In this document: piece by piece, positions 25,101 to 37,400 of the stretch | How the letters are laid out: each line of letters opens with the position of its first letter | Numbering within the stretch: the stretch's first letter is position 1 | NCBI GenBank assembly: GCA_019914945.1 | Contig: CM034102.1 | Coordinates: 13,133,501 to 13,197,500, forward strand | DNA length: 64,000 nucleotides | DNA from: Typha latifolia | Lineage: Eukaryota > Streptophyta > Magnoliopsida > Poales > Typhaceae | Direction of reading: 5' to 3' | The notes under the pieces: generated by a model | Seen by the model: the letters and a program-made list of their open reading frames with translations, nothing else | Databases searched by the model: none | What the model was told of the DNA's origin: nothing | Position numbers and translations under genes: made by a program

Positions 25101-27243
25101 AGATGATTAGGCCAATAGAATCTGTCAAAGACCCAAACCTACACAAATTACAAGCTGAAGAACTGGTTGCATATAACACTGGTTACATAGATCCAGTAGG
25201 ATTTTATTCTTGTTTTTCACAAGGAATAAAAAAATTTGATATTTTGAAAGCCATGAAATGTTGTTTCAAATACTCAGAAGAGTCTGTTTACTAACAATAT
25301 TTTGTTCCAAACTTGAAGTCACCATGAAATGTTGTTTCAAATACTCGGAAGAGTCTGTTTACTAACAATATTTTGTTCCAAACTCGAAGTCAAGGTGCCC
25401 TTAAGCATATTACTGTGCTCTGATGCTGAGTTGTGTTTAGAGGAAAGGCCTCATAGCGGGAAGAGCCATCCAACTTTGTCTGATTCAACCTTCAGAACGT
25501 AGTTTGGGCCAAAAAGGATTATTCAATGTCTTTGAAAGCTTCATTTTGTTCTGCATTTAACAAGTTATCATGTCGATGTATTATAAACTTGTAATTAACT
25601 GCCTTTGAAAGATATGTCAATCAGTCTTTGGCTGATTAGAGGGGAGTACAATTCTATAATAGCTTTCCAGATTACAAAAAGAATTATTATTTATTTTTAT
25701 TTTTTGGGTTTTGTTTGTGGGGTGGGTGGGTGAGGTGGGAATGGGCTTAAATCAACAGGTGTTTGGCACAAGCTGCATGATTCTAGTATAATAAGATTTT
25801 AAAAAAAGTGTTTATGATCATCTATAACTAAGTGGTCTGAGGGTTCCATAAAAGGTTATTGAATCACTATGTGGTGAAGCTATATCCTTATATGCCTTTC
25901 ACATGTGTACTCCAAGTGACAGGAGTATTGGTGAACCTATGTGGATTTTTTTTTCTAAAATTCTTGCTTATTAACTGTTATAAGATCTTTTCCTACCTGC
26001 AGTGAGAATGAATAACATATAGTATATTTGATTGCCAGCTGTCATTGAGGAAATGTTGTTACAAACATTCTGCTCATATTTTTGCAGGTAACAGGTGAGG
26101 GTGATGACAAATATCTCATTGCGACTGCTGAACAGCCATTATGTGCTTATCATCTAAATGATCGAATATATCCATCAGACTTACCAATAAGGTATGGATA
26201 GTTTTGACTAAACTGTGCATTTTACTATCCTGAAAGTAAAGAAACTGTAGAGTTTAGACTGATTAGTGTATGATGATAAATATGTGATTCATTAGATATG
26301 CTGGATACTCAACCTGCTTCCGGAAAGAAGCTGGTTCACATGGTCGAGACACACTGGGCATTTTCAGGGTACATCAATTTGAAAAGATAGAGCAGTTCTG
26401 CATTACCAGTCCAAATGATAATGACTCTTGGGAGATGCATGAAGAAATGATAAAAAATTCTGAAGATTTCTATAAGGAGGTGATCTTTCCTGAAAGCTTC
26501 TTTTTCTGTTATATTTTCATGTATAGAATATGACTCCTGAAGCTTGGCCATTTTTATAGGGATATGTTAAAAGCTTTACTGGTTTTTGATTTTGCAGCTC
26601 AATATTCCCTATCAAGTTGTAGCTATAGTATCAGGTGCTTTGAATGATGCAGCAGCCAAGAAATATGACTTAGAAGGATGGTTTCCTGCATCAAAGACCT
26701 ACAGAGAGCTGGTCTCCTGTTCAAATTGCACGGACTACCAGTCAAGGAGTTTAGGGATTGGATTTGGCCAGAAGAAGGCAAGGAATTCAACCTTTTGTTT
26801 GATTCTTCTTCACAAAGATCTTTTTTTTTTCATGCAATCTCTATTTCGGACATTCTGAATGCAGCTAGCATTTTGTCTTTATGATCAGATAATGCAATTG
26901 GAAATGCTAATTTGAAGTTTTCTTGTGTGATGGCTTCTCACAGAATGATGAACAAGCAAAGCAGTTTGTGCATATGTTGAACTCGACCTTAACAGCTACA
27001 GAAAGGACCATCTGTTGTATTCTCGAAAACAATCAGAGGGAAGATGGAGTTGATATTCCCAAAGCATTGCAGCCCTACATGGGTGGGATAGAATTTCTCC
27101 CTTTCAAGGCAATTCCCGAAGCCAAACCTAAGAAGTCCAAAGCAAAGGTTCGTTCCCTTACTACCTTTGCATTTAGGGTGGCCAGTATGACAAGAGTAAA
27201 CTGATGACACTTCTTTGCTGAGCAGGGAAATACTGGTTCTTAA
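22195..27243 (+). CDS. SerRS: seryl-tRNA synthetase, cytosolic
   Basis: Class II synthetase that charges tRNA-Ser (and tRNA-Sec where present). Exons are 22195-22327, 22410-22480, 22561-22722, 22813-22918, 23589-23782, 26088-26191, 26296-26479, 26598-26777, 26944-27147 and 27226-27243, giving 451 residues, the length I recall for the Arabidopsis cytosolic enzyme. [28 protein letters not shown] opens the tRNA-binding domain and its long coiled-coil arm (about 30-120). Motif 2, [21 protein letters not shown], spans 265-285; motif 3, [17 protein letters not shown], contains Arg399. There is no organellar transit peptide, and the tail PKKSKAKGNTGS is basic. Two oddities: the intron after exon 8 starts with GC, and residues 368-374 read RSLGIGF where the family has RRLEIRY/F. 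The rest is well conserved, so I treat it as a functional gene. Intron 5 is 2.3 kb and holds a 71-bp tandem duplication. Confidence 0.93.
23108..23457. mobile_element. TIR-type MITE in a SerRS intron
   Basis: The left end is GAAAAGTGCCCATGGTATGCG and the right end CCTATGCGGCCACTTTTC, which are imperfect inverted repeats of about 20 bp. The interior is AT-rich and has no ORF. The flanks (TGTCGT and CAAATA) show no clear target duplication. It lies entirely inside intron 4. Confidence 0.5.
25251..25392 (+). repeat. 71-bp direct tandem duplication
   Basis: Two adjacent copies (25251-25321 and 25322-25392), each beginning CCATGAAATGTTGTTTC, differ at only two positions. It lies in intron 5 of the seryl-tRNA synthetase gene. 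Confidence 0.9.
26778..26943 (+). other. probable GC-AG intron of SerRS
   Basis: Exon 8 ends ...GGC CAG AAG AAG, followed directly by GCAAGG, and the next exon follows CTTCTCACAG. Family sequence requires GQKK to be followed by (S/N)(N/D)EQ, and no GT donor preserves this. AAG|GCAAGG fits the usual context of GC donors. Confidence 0.8.
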
Positions 27244-28475
27244 GCAGGAACATTGGTGCACCTAATTGCAACCCTGATTGCTATCTGATCAATGGGAGGA
27301 ATATTTTGCCATTTATCTATTTCTCTACCATTTGTAATGATAATTTAAGAATTTTGAGATTGACAAGTTGAATGTCTTTTTCATAGAATGGAGATTTGAA
27401 GATCAAACTGAAAATGTGTAATGAAAAACCATTTTGTCGATTATCATGGTACTTAACAAAAGGGTTTGGTTGAGATTGCAGCATTTAGCTATATTGTCAA
27501 GCTAGCTTCTATGTTCTACTGTTCTACAGCCTACTTTATTTTTGAATCCCTTATGAAATTATTGTGTTAAGAAAAAAAACACTACTTGGTAATATAGATG
27601 AGTTATCAAAATACTGGGACAAAAGGTGCTTTCTATGTCACCTTCTACCTCTTTCTCATCTACTTTGTAATAGAGTCAATTTCACCCTGAACTTAGAATT
27701 AGGGGTTGACTTGTAGAAGTTTCTGTGGAGGTAGTGTGTGCATGATTTAGGTAAGTTTTAATCCATTTTTCTTTTCTTTTCTTTTTCTTGGGAAGACTGG
27801 TTTGATCTATTTCTTAACAACTAGTTATTCAACCTATGATTAGCTAGGCTTATGATATATCAAAAAGAATCATCGGTCAGCTAAAGGACTGAGCTCAATG
27901 AATCAATGACAAATTTAAGATGTTAAAAAATTTAGTAATAATTGTGATATTTAAAAGAGTTAATTATATTTTACTCACTGTATTTATGTCTAAAATTATT
28001 TTACTCTTTATATTTTAAAAAGTCTTAAATCAATCTTTATACTTATGACTAAATTGAGACTATTAATTTTTCTATTAAATTTAACTAAGTATTATAACTA
28101 TTTTAACACGAGAGAGATATTTTAATTATTTTAATAATATTTAATTAAATTTAATAAAAAAATTAATAATTTTTTACTTTAGTCATAAGTGTGAGGATTG
28201 GCGGGGTTAAGTAATTTTGGGTATAATAAACAAGAAAAACTCTAATTATGCTATGATTTGGGGACCGGTTAGATATGACTATCGCGGGCCCGGCCACATT
28301 ATCACATCAGGCGTCCGCCGCTGTTTCTCGTTACAATAACCCCGCGGAGATAAATAATATTGCTCCGCTCATCGTACCTTGAACTGGAGCGCTCTCCTTC
28401 CTCTTGGTTTCTCGATTTCCCTTCCTCTTGTTCTGCGATCGCCAAATCGAGACGCGAAGGAGAAGAACGCACGCG
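27244..28475. other. intergenic between SerRS and APP1
   Basis: About 1.2 kb between the two same-strand genes. It contains a foldback MITE at 27959-28248. The 100 bases before 28476 are C/T-rich with no upstream ATG and form the likely APP1 leader. Confidence 0.55.
27959..28248. mobile_element. foldback MITE upstream of APP1
   Basis: The left arm contains CAATCTTTATACTTATGACT and the right arm AGTCATAAGTGTGAGGATTG, which are reverse complements with few differences. The pairing continues outward through AATTAT/ATAATT-type ends and inward through TATTAATTTTT and TATTAAATTTAA. There is no coding capacity. Confidence 0.6.
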
Positions 28476-31400
28476 ATGGCGGATCCGCTCGATGCTCTCC
28501 GATCTCTGATGGCGGCTCACTCCCCTCCCCTCGACGCCCTCGTCGTCCCCTCCGAAGACAACCACCAGGTCGGCTCTTTGGTCCTTCTCTGTTGGAACCT
28601 TGATTCTTTTCTCCGTCTGCTTCCGCTCGTATTTGCTCTGATCGATTCGGACATTTGGATGTGTGATGGAACCTTTTATTATAAAAATGGAGCCTCTAGG
28701 GTTCACCGATTCAGAGTTTCGATGATTTTGTTTTGGATATTGGATTCTTTAATCCCTTCCGTTTCTAATTTGTTTGAAATGATGTTTCCTGCTTTCATCA
28801 ATGCCATTGTTTCGATGCTTTTCTAGAGGAATTCGTTATGGTCATTCAGAATTCGATCCCATTTGAATGCTATTTTTGGGTTTCGAATGAGCCTTCGATT
28901 CTTGACTGCTAATGTTGATTGGCAGAGCGAATATGTCTCCGATAGGGACAAAAGGCGGCAGTTTGTTTCGGGATTCACTGGAAGTGCTGGTGAGGTTATT
29001 TACTATTTTCTTTTTCATTTAGGAGATTGTTTGTTTTGAATACGAAGCACCCTAGTATCAATCAGATTTGTTCCTTCTCGTTTTCCTTTGGGTTTTGATT
29101 CTCTTAAGGTATTGGAAATATTAGAAAAAATAAATTTGATTGTAAATAATAGTTAAATAAAAGCGATAAGTGACCCTAGATAAGAATAAATAGGAATTTA
29201 AAAGTAATCAAGATATAAGAAAATGTAGTGGGAGATGCCTGCCCTGGAGAGGTGCAAATGTGCTCCGCTCCCTTAACAAGATATTCTTGTATAGTGAATA
29301 ATTAAAGAATTTTCTCTTGCATACTACCCCTATATAGCCAATTTCTTTTTGTTCAATTGGAGATTTGATACCATATTACCACTTGAGTTTTAGCATCAAT
29401 GGTTTGTTGGTCTTGTTGCATTCTCAAATTAGAAGAAGGATACCTGATGAAAGAATATCGGAAATGTTTCAAGATGCTCAGGGATTGTCTTTTATAACTC
29501 TGTAATGATTTCTCTCATCAAACCATCTCCTAGCAAGAAGTAGTCATGGCATATGCTGACTGGCATGGATGAATTGCACATTGTATGTTTGTTGAACTCC
29601 ATGATTAACCATACAAAACCAGCATAGGATAACATACAACAAATGAACAAAAGATTGAGATAGCTTTTCTTATCAGTATACATTATGCATTAGCATATAA
29701 TTGTTCACTGACAAAGGTTGCATGATTTATTAAGAAACTGTAGTCCTCTGCAAAATTTTATAAAAGTTTGCTCTCAGTTATTAGTGCACACAGGGAACCT
29801 TTTCTCTGGATTTATTGCGAATCTGATTAAGGTTTTTCACTGTGTAAGATTTTCCTTTACCCACTTGAAAACTGGGTCCAATATGGTATGGCAACTTGAC
29901 AACAGAATTACCCAGTTTTCTAGTTTTTCAAAAAATACCCATGGGAATAATTCCATGCCCTCTTCCACAATGTTTACACAACCTTTCACCAAAAATAGGT
30001 TTAGAGATTAGTACAATACTCTAGAAGATCTCGGGTCAAAAGATAAAATTGTCCCACCAATAATCACCCTAAAATTATAGGTGTAGCATGTATATTCAAA
30101 ACAGGCTTTCAGATGTTGATCATGACATGTAGAATGTCTAAAAATAAGATATTAGTACTAATGCTAATTATAATCCATCACATGATAATTCACGCTTTTC
30201 ATTTAGAATACTATTTGTAGAACTTATACATAAATCTATATATTAGGTAAGACATACATGCTAAATCATGCATGAGATGCTTTTAAAAAGAAGCTCTACC
30301 ACTCATCTCCTGTCCATGTCAAGTTAACTCCTTCCAGAAAAAGGGAAAGAAGATACCTCCTATGTCATGGGAGACATTCCCAGTGTCCTATACAAAATAT
30401 CTACGAGATATGGTGGCCAGAGTTATCCGAGAAATTTTACAAGACTAGGATTTAAACTACTCTATTGCATGGTTACTTTTTAAAGATATTAGTTACTGAA
30501 AATCAAATTTCGTTGCAAAAATAGAGAATATATTCAGAATGTCCTAATGGATGTTTATACTTTTTTTAAGTTGTTGGAATTAAGGATTAGTTCATGAGAA
30601 TTGGTGCAACATTTTTTCTTGTTTCGTTATCATTGCATACTATGTTTTCTTTCATGTTTAATGTTTTAGGCTAACATATAATCTTGGATACCTATAACTT
30701 TTCACGATCCATTAGGTTTGGCTCTTATAACTGTGAGCGAGGCATTATTGTGGACGGATGGACGATATTTCCTGCAGGCAGCAAAACAACTTAGCGATCA
30801 GTGGAAACTCATGCGAATAGGAGAAGACCCCGCAGTTGAAAAATGGGTAGATGATGTGAGCAATCATTATATTTTATGAATCAATTATTTGTTTCTCCTA
30901 GAGTATGCATTGTAAGGTGTTGCTAATTTTGTACTTCTCAATGACTGCCTTTTACTTCTCATTTCTCAAATTGCTGAAAGAGAACTGCAACCTATTTTGT
31001 CCTCTTAGAAATGGATTCCCGGGCCTCTTCCTTTGCTAGTAAAATGCATTCATACTGCTTAAAATTTGATCAAAGAAAGGGAACTGCTAAATATATTGAT
31101 AATATATTTTAAATTGCTGAATGTGATTCAACTCCTGTTTACCCTTCTTTCTGAAATTTAAGGTTTATATGAAGGGAAGAAATGTTCTCTACGTATCTTT
31201 CCAAGGAGTTCCTTTGTTCCTCTCCTTTTTTCCTTATTGTTGATTGAGAACCAACCTTAATTGCTCTAGTTAGATGTGAAAATTCTAACTGAATAAAATT
31301 AATTTACTTTATCCCTTTTATCTTTCTTTGGAAGAAATTTAGCAGAAACAAGCTGAAAGAGAACATAATACTGACCTTTCCGCGGGGCCTCACCTGTGTG

Positions 31401-34400
31401 TCTTGTTATTGATAAAATGATAAGGTAATGCTCCATGGTAGAACAACAGTTCACCTGTGCTCTGATGTTATTTGTAGTTTTCTGTTATGATGTTATTTAT
31501 AGTTGGTATGAGCCACATGTTACAACATGTAAGTTGGATGGGTCCCTCTATTTGCCATTTTCACTATTCGTCTTTGTCCAGAAAGGATTCATTCTTATTA
31601 GTTATTTAAATGTAATTTGTAGTAGAAATATTAATTTTGAGAGTTCTAAGTGTATGCATGGTATTTGATGATTATGCCATCAGAATCTCCCAAGTGATGC
31701 TGTTGTTGGAATCGATCCTTGGTGTGTATCTGTAAATACTGCTCAGAGATGGGAGCAGGCTTTTTCAAAGAAAAACCAGAAACTATTTCAGCTGTCTGCT
31801 AACTTGGTTGATGAAGTATGGAAAGACCGTCCTTTAGAAGATATACATCCTGTAAATGTGCATCCATTGGAGTTTGCAGGACGTAGTGTTGCCGAGAAAT
31901 TAAAGGATCTGAGAGAAGCCTTACTACATGAAAATGCTTCTGGTATTGTCATTGCTGCTCTTGATGAGGTATCCTCTCTTTCTCCCCCCATTGTACTTGT
32001 TGTATGTTGTTCATGTCTTGTTAGTTTCTTTGACTGCATTTACCTCTTTTGTGAAACTTTTTATTTGCAGAATACTGGTACTTTAATATTTCATTCTTGT
32101 GTGTCATTATTAGGTTGCTTGGTTGTACAATGTGCGAGGGAGTGATGTAGCTTACAATCCAGTAATTCATGCTTATGCTATAGTAACAAGAAACTCAGCT
32201 TTCTTCTATGTGGATAAGAGAAAGGTTTCTTCTGAGGTAAGCATGCAACTGAGTTAATTGTTATAGTTATTTCTATCTTAATAACTTAGTCCCTTGAAAG
32301 TTTTGCTAAAAATCATGACCATCTAGTTGTTTTCACAAAATTAATTATGTCTGTTTACTTTTAACAGTGTCTATGAGAATGTGGGTTCTAATTTTGTCAT
32401 TTTCCTTTTCCTTTTTTATGAATTTTTACTAATGTAGGTGGAATACTACATGGCTGAGAATGGAATTGAAATTCGGGACTACAGCATTGTTGACTCAGAT
32501 GTAAGCTTGCTTGCATCTGGGCAACTAAGATGTTTATCGTCTTGTAGCAAAACTCACACGGAAGCCCCTGTAGCTGAAATAAGTGGTAAAGATGTGTCTG
32601 AATCCGTTGAGAATCCGACTGAACAAACAAACCTTAACCGAATATGGATAGACCCAAGCTCTTGCTGCCTTGCCTTGTACTCAAAGCTATCTGTTGATCA
32701 GGTTTTCATGCAGCAATCACCTTTGGCCCTTGCAAAAGCTCTTAAGGTAAATGCTGGATTTTGTGCTGCTTTATATTTTTCTTTCCTAAAAAATGTATTA
32801 TCAGCATAAATAAGTATGAACCTCGTGCGAGAGCACGTGCACGTGCGCGCACACGCGCGCGCGCACATATATATATCCAATTCATATTTTGCAATTCATG
32901 TTCCTAACCAGGTAGTTGTAGAACTTGATTTGGATTGATCTGAAAATGATTACCTAGGCCTAATCGTTTTGTCTGTTGAGATTGGATTTTCAGAAAGTTG
33001 TTTCTAAGTTGGAGAACTTTACTGGTTTTAGTTTCTCTCAAAGCCCATAAGTGAGAATTGCTGTGCACTTTCCTTGTCAGTTCCTGTGTTACATTAGAAA
33101 ACCCAGATTCTTCTTTTGTTACCGTTCTAACTGCCATCAGAGCTGCCCCATTGGCTACTTTACGTTGGGAATCTATCTCTAAGTTTGATAAGGAACCTTT
33201 GTTTCCATGTTTGACGTGAAGAGTATGACTTGGTTCTTCTCTCTGTTTTACTCAAATGATAGCTAATAACAATTCAATAGGGGTTGAGGGTTCTGATGTC
33301 GGGCATATCATATGAGTGCTTAGATAACTCTTTATTGTTCTCATTCACATAGAAATCTTTTCTAGTGGGATTTTAGGTGAGGAAGGAAGGAAAATTGTGC
33401 CACCTTCCTATTTGTTAAATGGCTACAGTGTATGCCTACATTGTCAGATGTAAATGATTTACAGGTAAATTCTATTGTTTATAATGGCTTATGGTCCACT
33501 TTCATCTTTCATGACTTAGTGTCAACTGATCTGCTAGTGGCATATTAAGTTATCAAATATCTTAATGTACACTTATTTTTGGTATTATAGTGTTTTCATT
33601 TCATGATCTACACTTATTTTTTATATCAAGTTAAAACTAACACTTCATAAGTAATTTGGGTTTATTCCAATATTTTAATCTGAACTTCACTAATATGGTA
33701 TTTTGATCTCTTAACTTAACTGGCTGATATTAGAAATTCATTTATGTTATTGATATAGAATCCCAGTGAGCTGGATGGCTTAAGGAAGGCACATATTCGA
33801 GATGGTGCTGCTGTTGTGCAATATCTTGTTTGGCTGGATAATCAGGTTAGCTGGATTTACCTGCCTTGTTGTTTTTCCTTTTTGTTCATTATTGGAACAA
33901 TTTCAGCCAGCATTTCCTTTTAGTGAGCCCTGATTTGTTTTAAGAGGCCATAGTGAGCATATTGTTTATTTGTAGATATGAGAATATCATGCAATTGAGT
34001 AGTTTGAAGTTTTAACTAAAGATTTTTATGTTGCTTGATATTACCACTTATCAGGAGTTTGTCCCTTTTTTCAATTTGTTTATTATTTAGGTTTGTTTTT
34101 AAATCAAAGGATAACATAGTTATCTGACTGCAAAGGTACTGGGGCTCCAAGCTATCTGTATCATACTCACCTTGAGTATTTGAATGTGGTAGCTTTGTGT
34201 TAAAGAAGTCACCAAGAATTGTGCCAGGATCAAGGCGTCATGATTTGTGACACTTACTCGTGTCAGCAGGTCACCAGCATGAGAATTGCTGAGTGGTATA
34301 GGTTTTGCCACTCCCCATAGGGTGTTATTCATGCCAGGAAGGGTAGGGCATGTGTATATATATAATGAGGACGCAATGGATGGAGATTGGCTGTTAGTAT

Positions 34401-37400
34401 GCTTATTCTATATGAGGGAGGAAGAATGTATACTTACCACTTGGTGGTTTTGAATGACTCAGCCCAAAATGTTTTTCTTATCCTTTCAACTCAATGGATT
34501 TAAGTGATGAGTTTTGGATTGAGTTTCCATTTAACCTGATTGGAATTGGAATCCTATAAATTAAATAGGTTATAATCAAAGGAAAATTACACTAAGACCT
34601 CTTGAATTATTTGTCATTTTCATATGCATCCTCTTATCTTTTTTTTAGTACATATTGGCCCCATTAACTATAGAAAATCTCTCATCTCCCTGATAATATT
34701 AATGGAAAATGTCAAATGATTATTTTACTCTTGACTTTGCTCTTTTTCTTTCCTCTATAGTAAGGGTAAAAAGGTCCCTAGAGAGCCTAACATTAATCAT
34801 GAGACACTCGCATGTTATTTTTTAACAAAAAAAAATCTAATGGATAACTAATGGAAAGGGCATTTTAGAGGATTTTCATAGCTAAAGGGGTCGATGTGTC
34901 ATAAAAAATAAATAAGGGAGTCTATGTTGAAATGAGCAAAAGTTCAAGGGGTCTAAGGTGTAATTGTTCCTGTATTTAATTTGCTAAATAAGAATCACAA
35001 AACCTCATTTAAAAAATCCTATTAATCATTGTCCTTCTCTCATCACTCATGAGGATGGCAGTAACATGGCAGCAACATCCTTCAAACAGGTGGATGCCAG
35101 ATGCTGGAGTTTGCATGTTGATGGTTGTGTGATAATTGGAGGATGATTGGAGGTGAAAAGAACTTAGCAAAAGAAGATGAGCCTACAAGCTATGTAGAAT
35201 GTACTGTGGGGAAGTCATCGGCATGAGATATGCCCCCATGCATGTCTAATGTTGGGCTGCATGTTAAAAACCTTGCCATTTATTGAGCATAATATGGTTG
35301 TAGGCTTCTAGGGTTGTTGGACTGGAGTGGTTCAGAACTGGGATCAGCTATGCCCTCTTACGAAATGTGCATTATAGCTGTCATATTGATATGATGGTAG
35401 AGATCATGCTGAGTTTTTCTGATATGCCTATTATCTATCACCTAATATTATCTAGGTTTTCTTGCTAGCTCCCAGTCCAAGAAAACTACAAGGAAGTGAT
35501 CTACTTCAGTACTATTGAGTATATATTACAATAGATAGTGTACTAGTGCTTGAATTCTTGCTGATTCTAATTGAACATGAGTTAACTTTTGATAGTATAC
35601 TAGTGCTTGAACTCTTGCTGATTCTAATTGAATATGTCTTAATTAATTCAAATTTTCTTTTCATTTCCCTTTGTTGCTTTTGCAGATGCAAAATCTGTAT
35701 GGAGCTTCCGGTTATTTCAATGAACCAGAGGTTTCTCACAAGAGAAAATTTTCGTAAGATAACATCCGTGAATTATGTTTTTTTTTTTCTAAGAATATCA
35801 TGAGTTTGGATATCATCTTATAAGTTTAACCTGTGCTTGTTTTGTCATCTTATTAGTTTCCTTTTAGTTCATCATATTGATCATTCAATATGGTGACATA
35901 ATTATGAAAGCAATGCAGAACACAGTATAATAAGATCTACTGTTGTGTTTTGTTTGATGATGCCTTCTGACAAGAGCTTCATGATATATATGATTAAGGT
36001 ACTTGATGGCTTGCAATAGAATCTTAATCTAATTCAAGATTCTGCAACATATCAGATAACTGGTGTGCTTAGGGAGCAATCAAATTTTTGTTAGATTTTA
36101 GTTAGAGTATTATTGGAGTATAGAGGAAGCGGAAGAATGTGATAGTTAGGTTCTCAATTTGTTAGATCTGAATCCACAGTTATGAGGTTACTGTTGATAT
36201 ATTCTCTTTAATGTGGCATTCTTCTTTTCTCCACAACTATTTTATAACAAGCTTCAGCTATGCCTATTGCAGATAATGACATATTCATTGTCCTAATGGA
36301 GTTTAATTTGTTGTACATGCATATGTAACTTTTCAAAACTTGACATCAAGGATTGTTGTGCCTATGGCACATCTTATTCTGAATTGATGATGAGTAGAAT
36401 GTGGTGTGCTGACAGAGACACCCTGTGCCAAATATTGATGCCTCATGAACATGATTCGCTCCTGTAGGCACACCCCTTGTAGGTGTGGTAATCAGATCGG
36501 ATTAGAGGGATTAGTGTCGGATCAAGAACATAGTAATACACTTGGCAAAACAACTCGGGCACCTTTTTAATAAAAGAGTTGGATTCTTGATCATGAATAT
36601 GACCCAGTGATTACACGGTTACACAACTTGTTTGACCTGTATAACATGCATATTACCTTGTAATAATTTTGTATACAGATATATTAAGTCAGATACAATC
36701 CAAACATGACACAAGTATGATTACATATGACATAAACATGATCCATCTAACTCATATGGGATGAACCAGATTGATAATAAAAAATTTAAGCATCACTCGT
36801 TTAATGTTCATGTTAGACAGGTCAACCTGTCATGACAAACATGTGTAGGTTAAACAGTAAACTTCAACCTGTGTAAAGGCTTCGTACATGTTGGGTCTGC
36901 CAAGGTGTAAGGCAATCCATGCTTGTCATAGTTGTTACAAGACATACATACATACACTATACATTAATTGGAGATAATTTAGTTTTAGAATGCTGATCGA
37001 GGGTGTGCCGAGCTGTAAGACAATCCATGCTTGTCATAGTTGTTTAAAATTCAAATGATTATTACATATACTATAGAATAATTGGAAATAATTACTCTTA
37101 GACTTTCCATCACTTTTCAGAATTTCCAAGATGGAGATAATATCATGTGTCAGACTATGCCCTCACATATTCATCCAATTTCCTAGAATTATTATGAATT
37201 TGAAGTTCTATTTAGACTCTTAATTTCATTGTTCAATTGTGCTCATTGGCAAACAAATTTATATCAATAAGAACTTGATAATAAAACACACACTATCTAA
37301 TATGTAGATTCTAGACATGGCCAGCCAAGCCGAGAATAGGCCAGACTGGGCAATCCCTTTGTTATCCATATCGCCCAAGGCTTTGAGTCAGCATAGGTTT

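Noticed and set aside
28302..28706. 134-codon ORF antisense to the first APP1 exon
   Set aside because: It is a shadow of the GC-rich APP1 leader and exon 1, with charged low-complexity translation.
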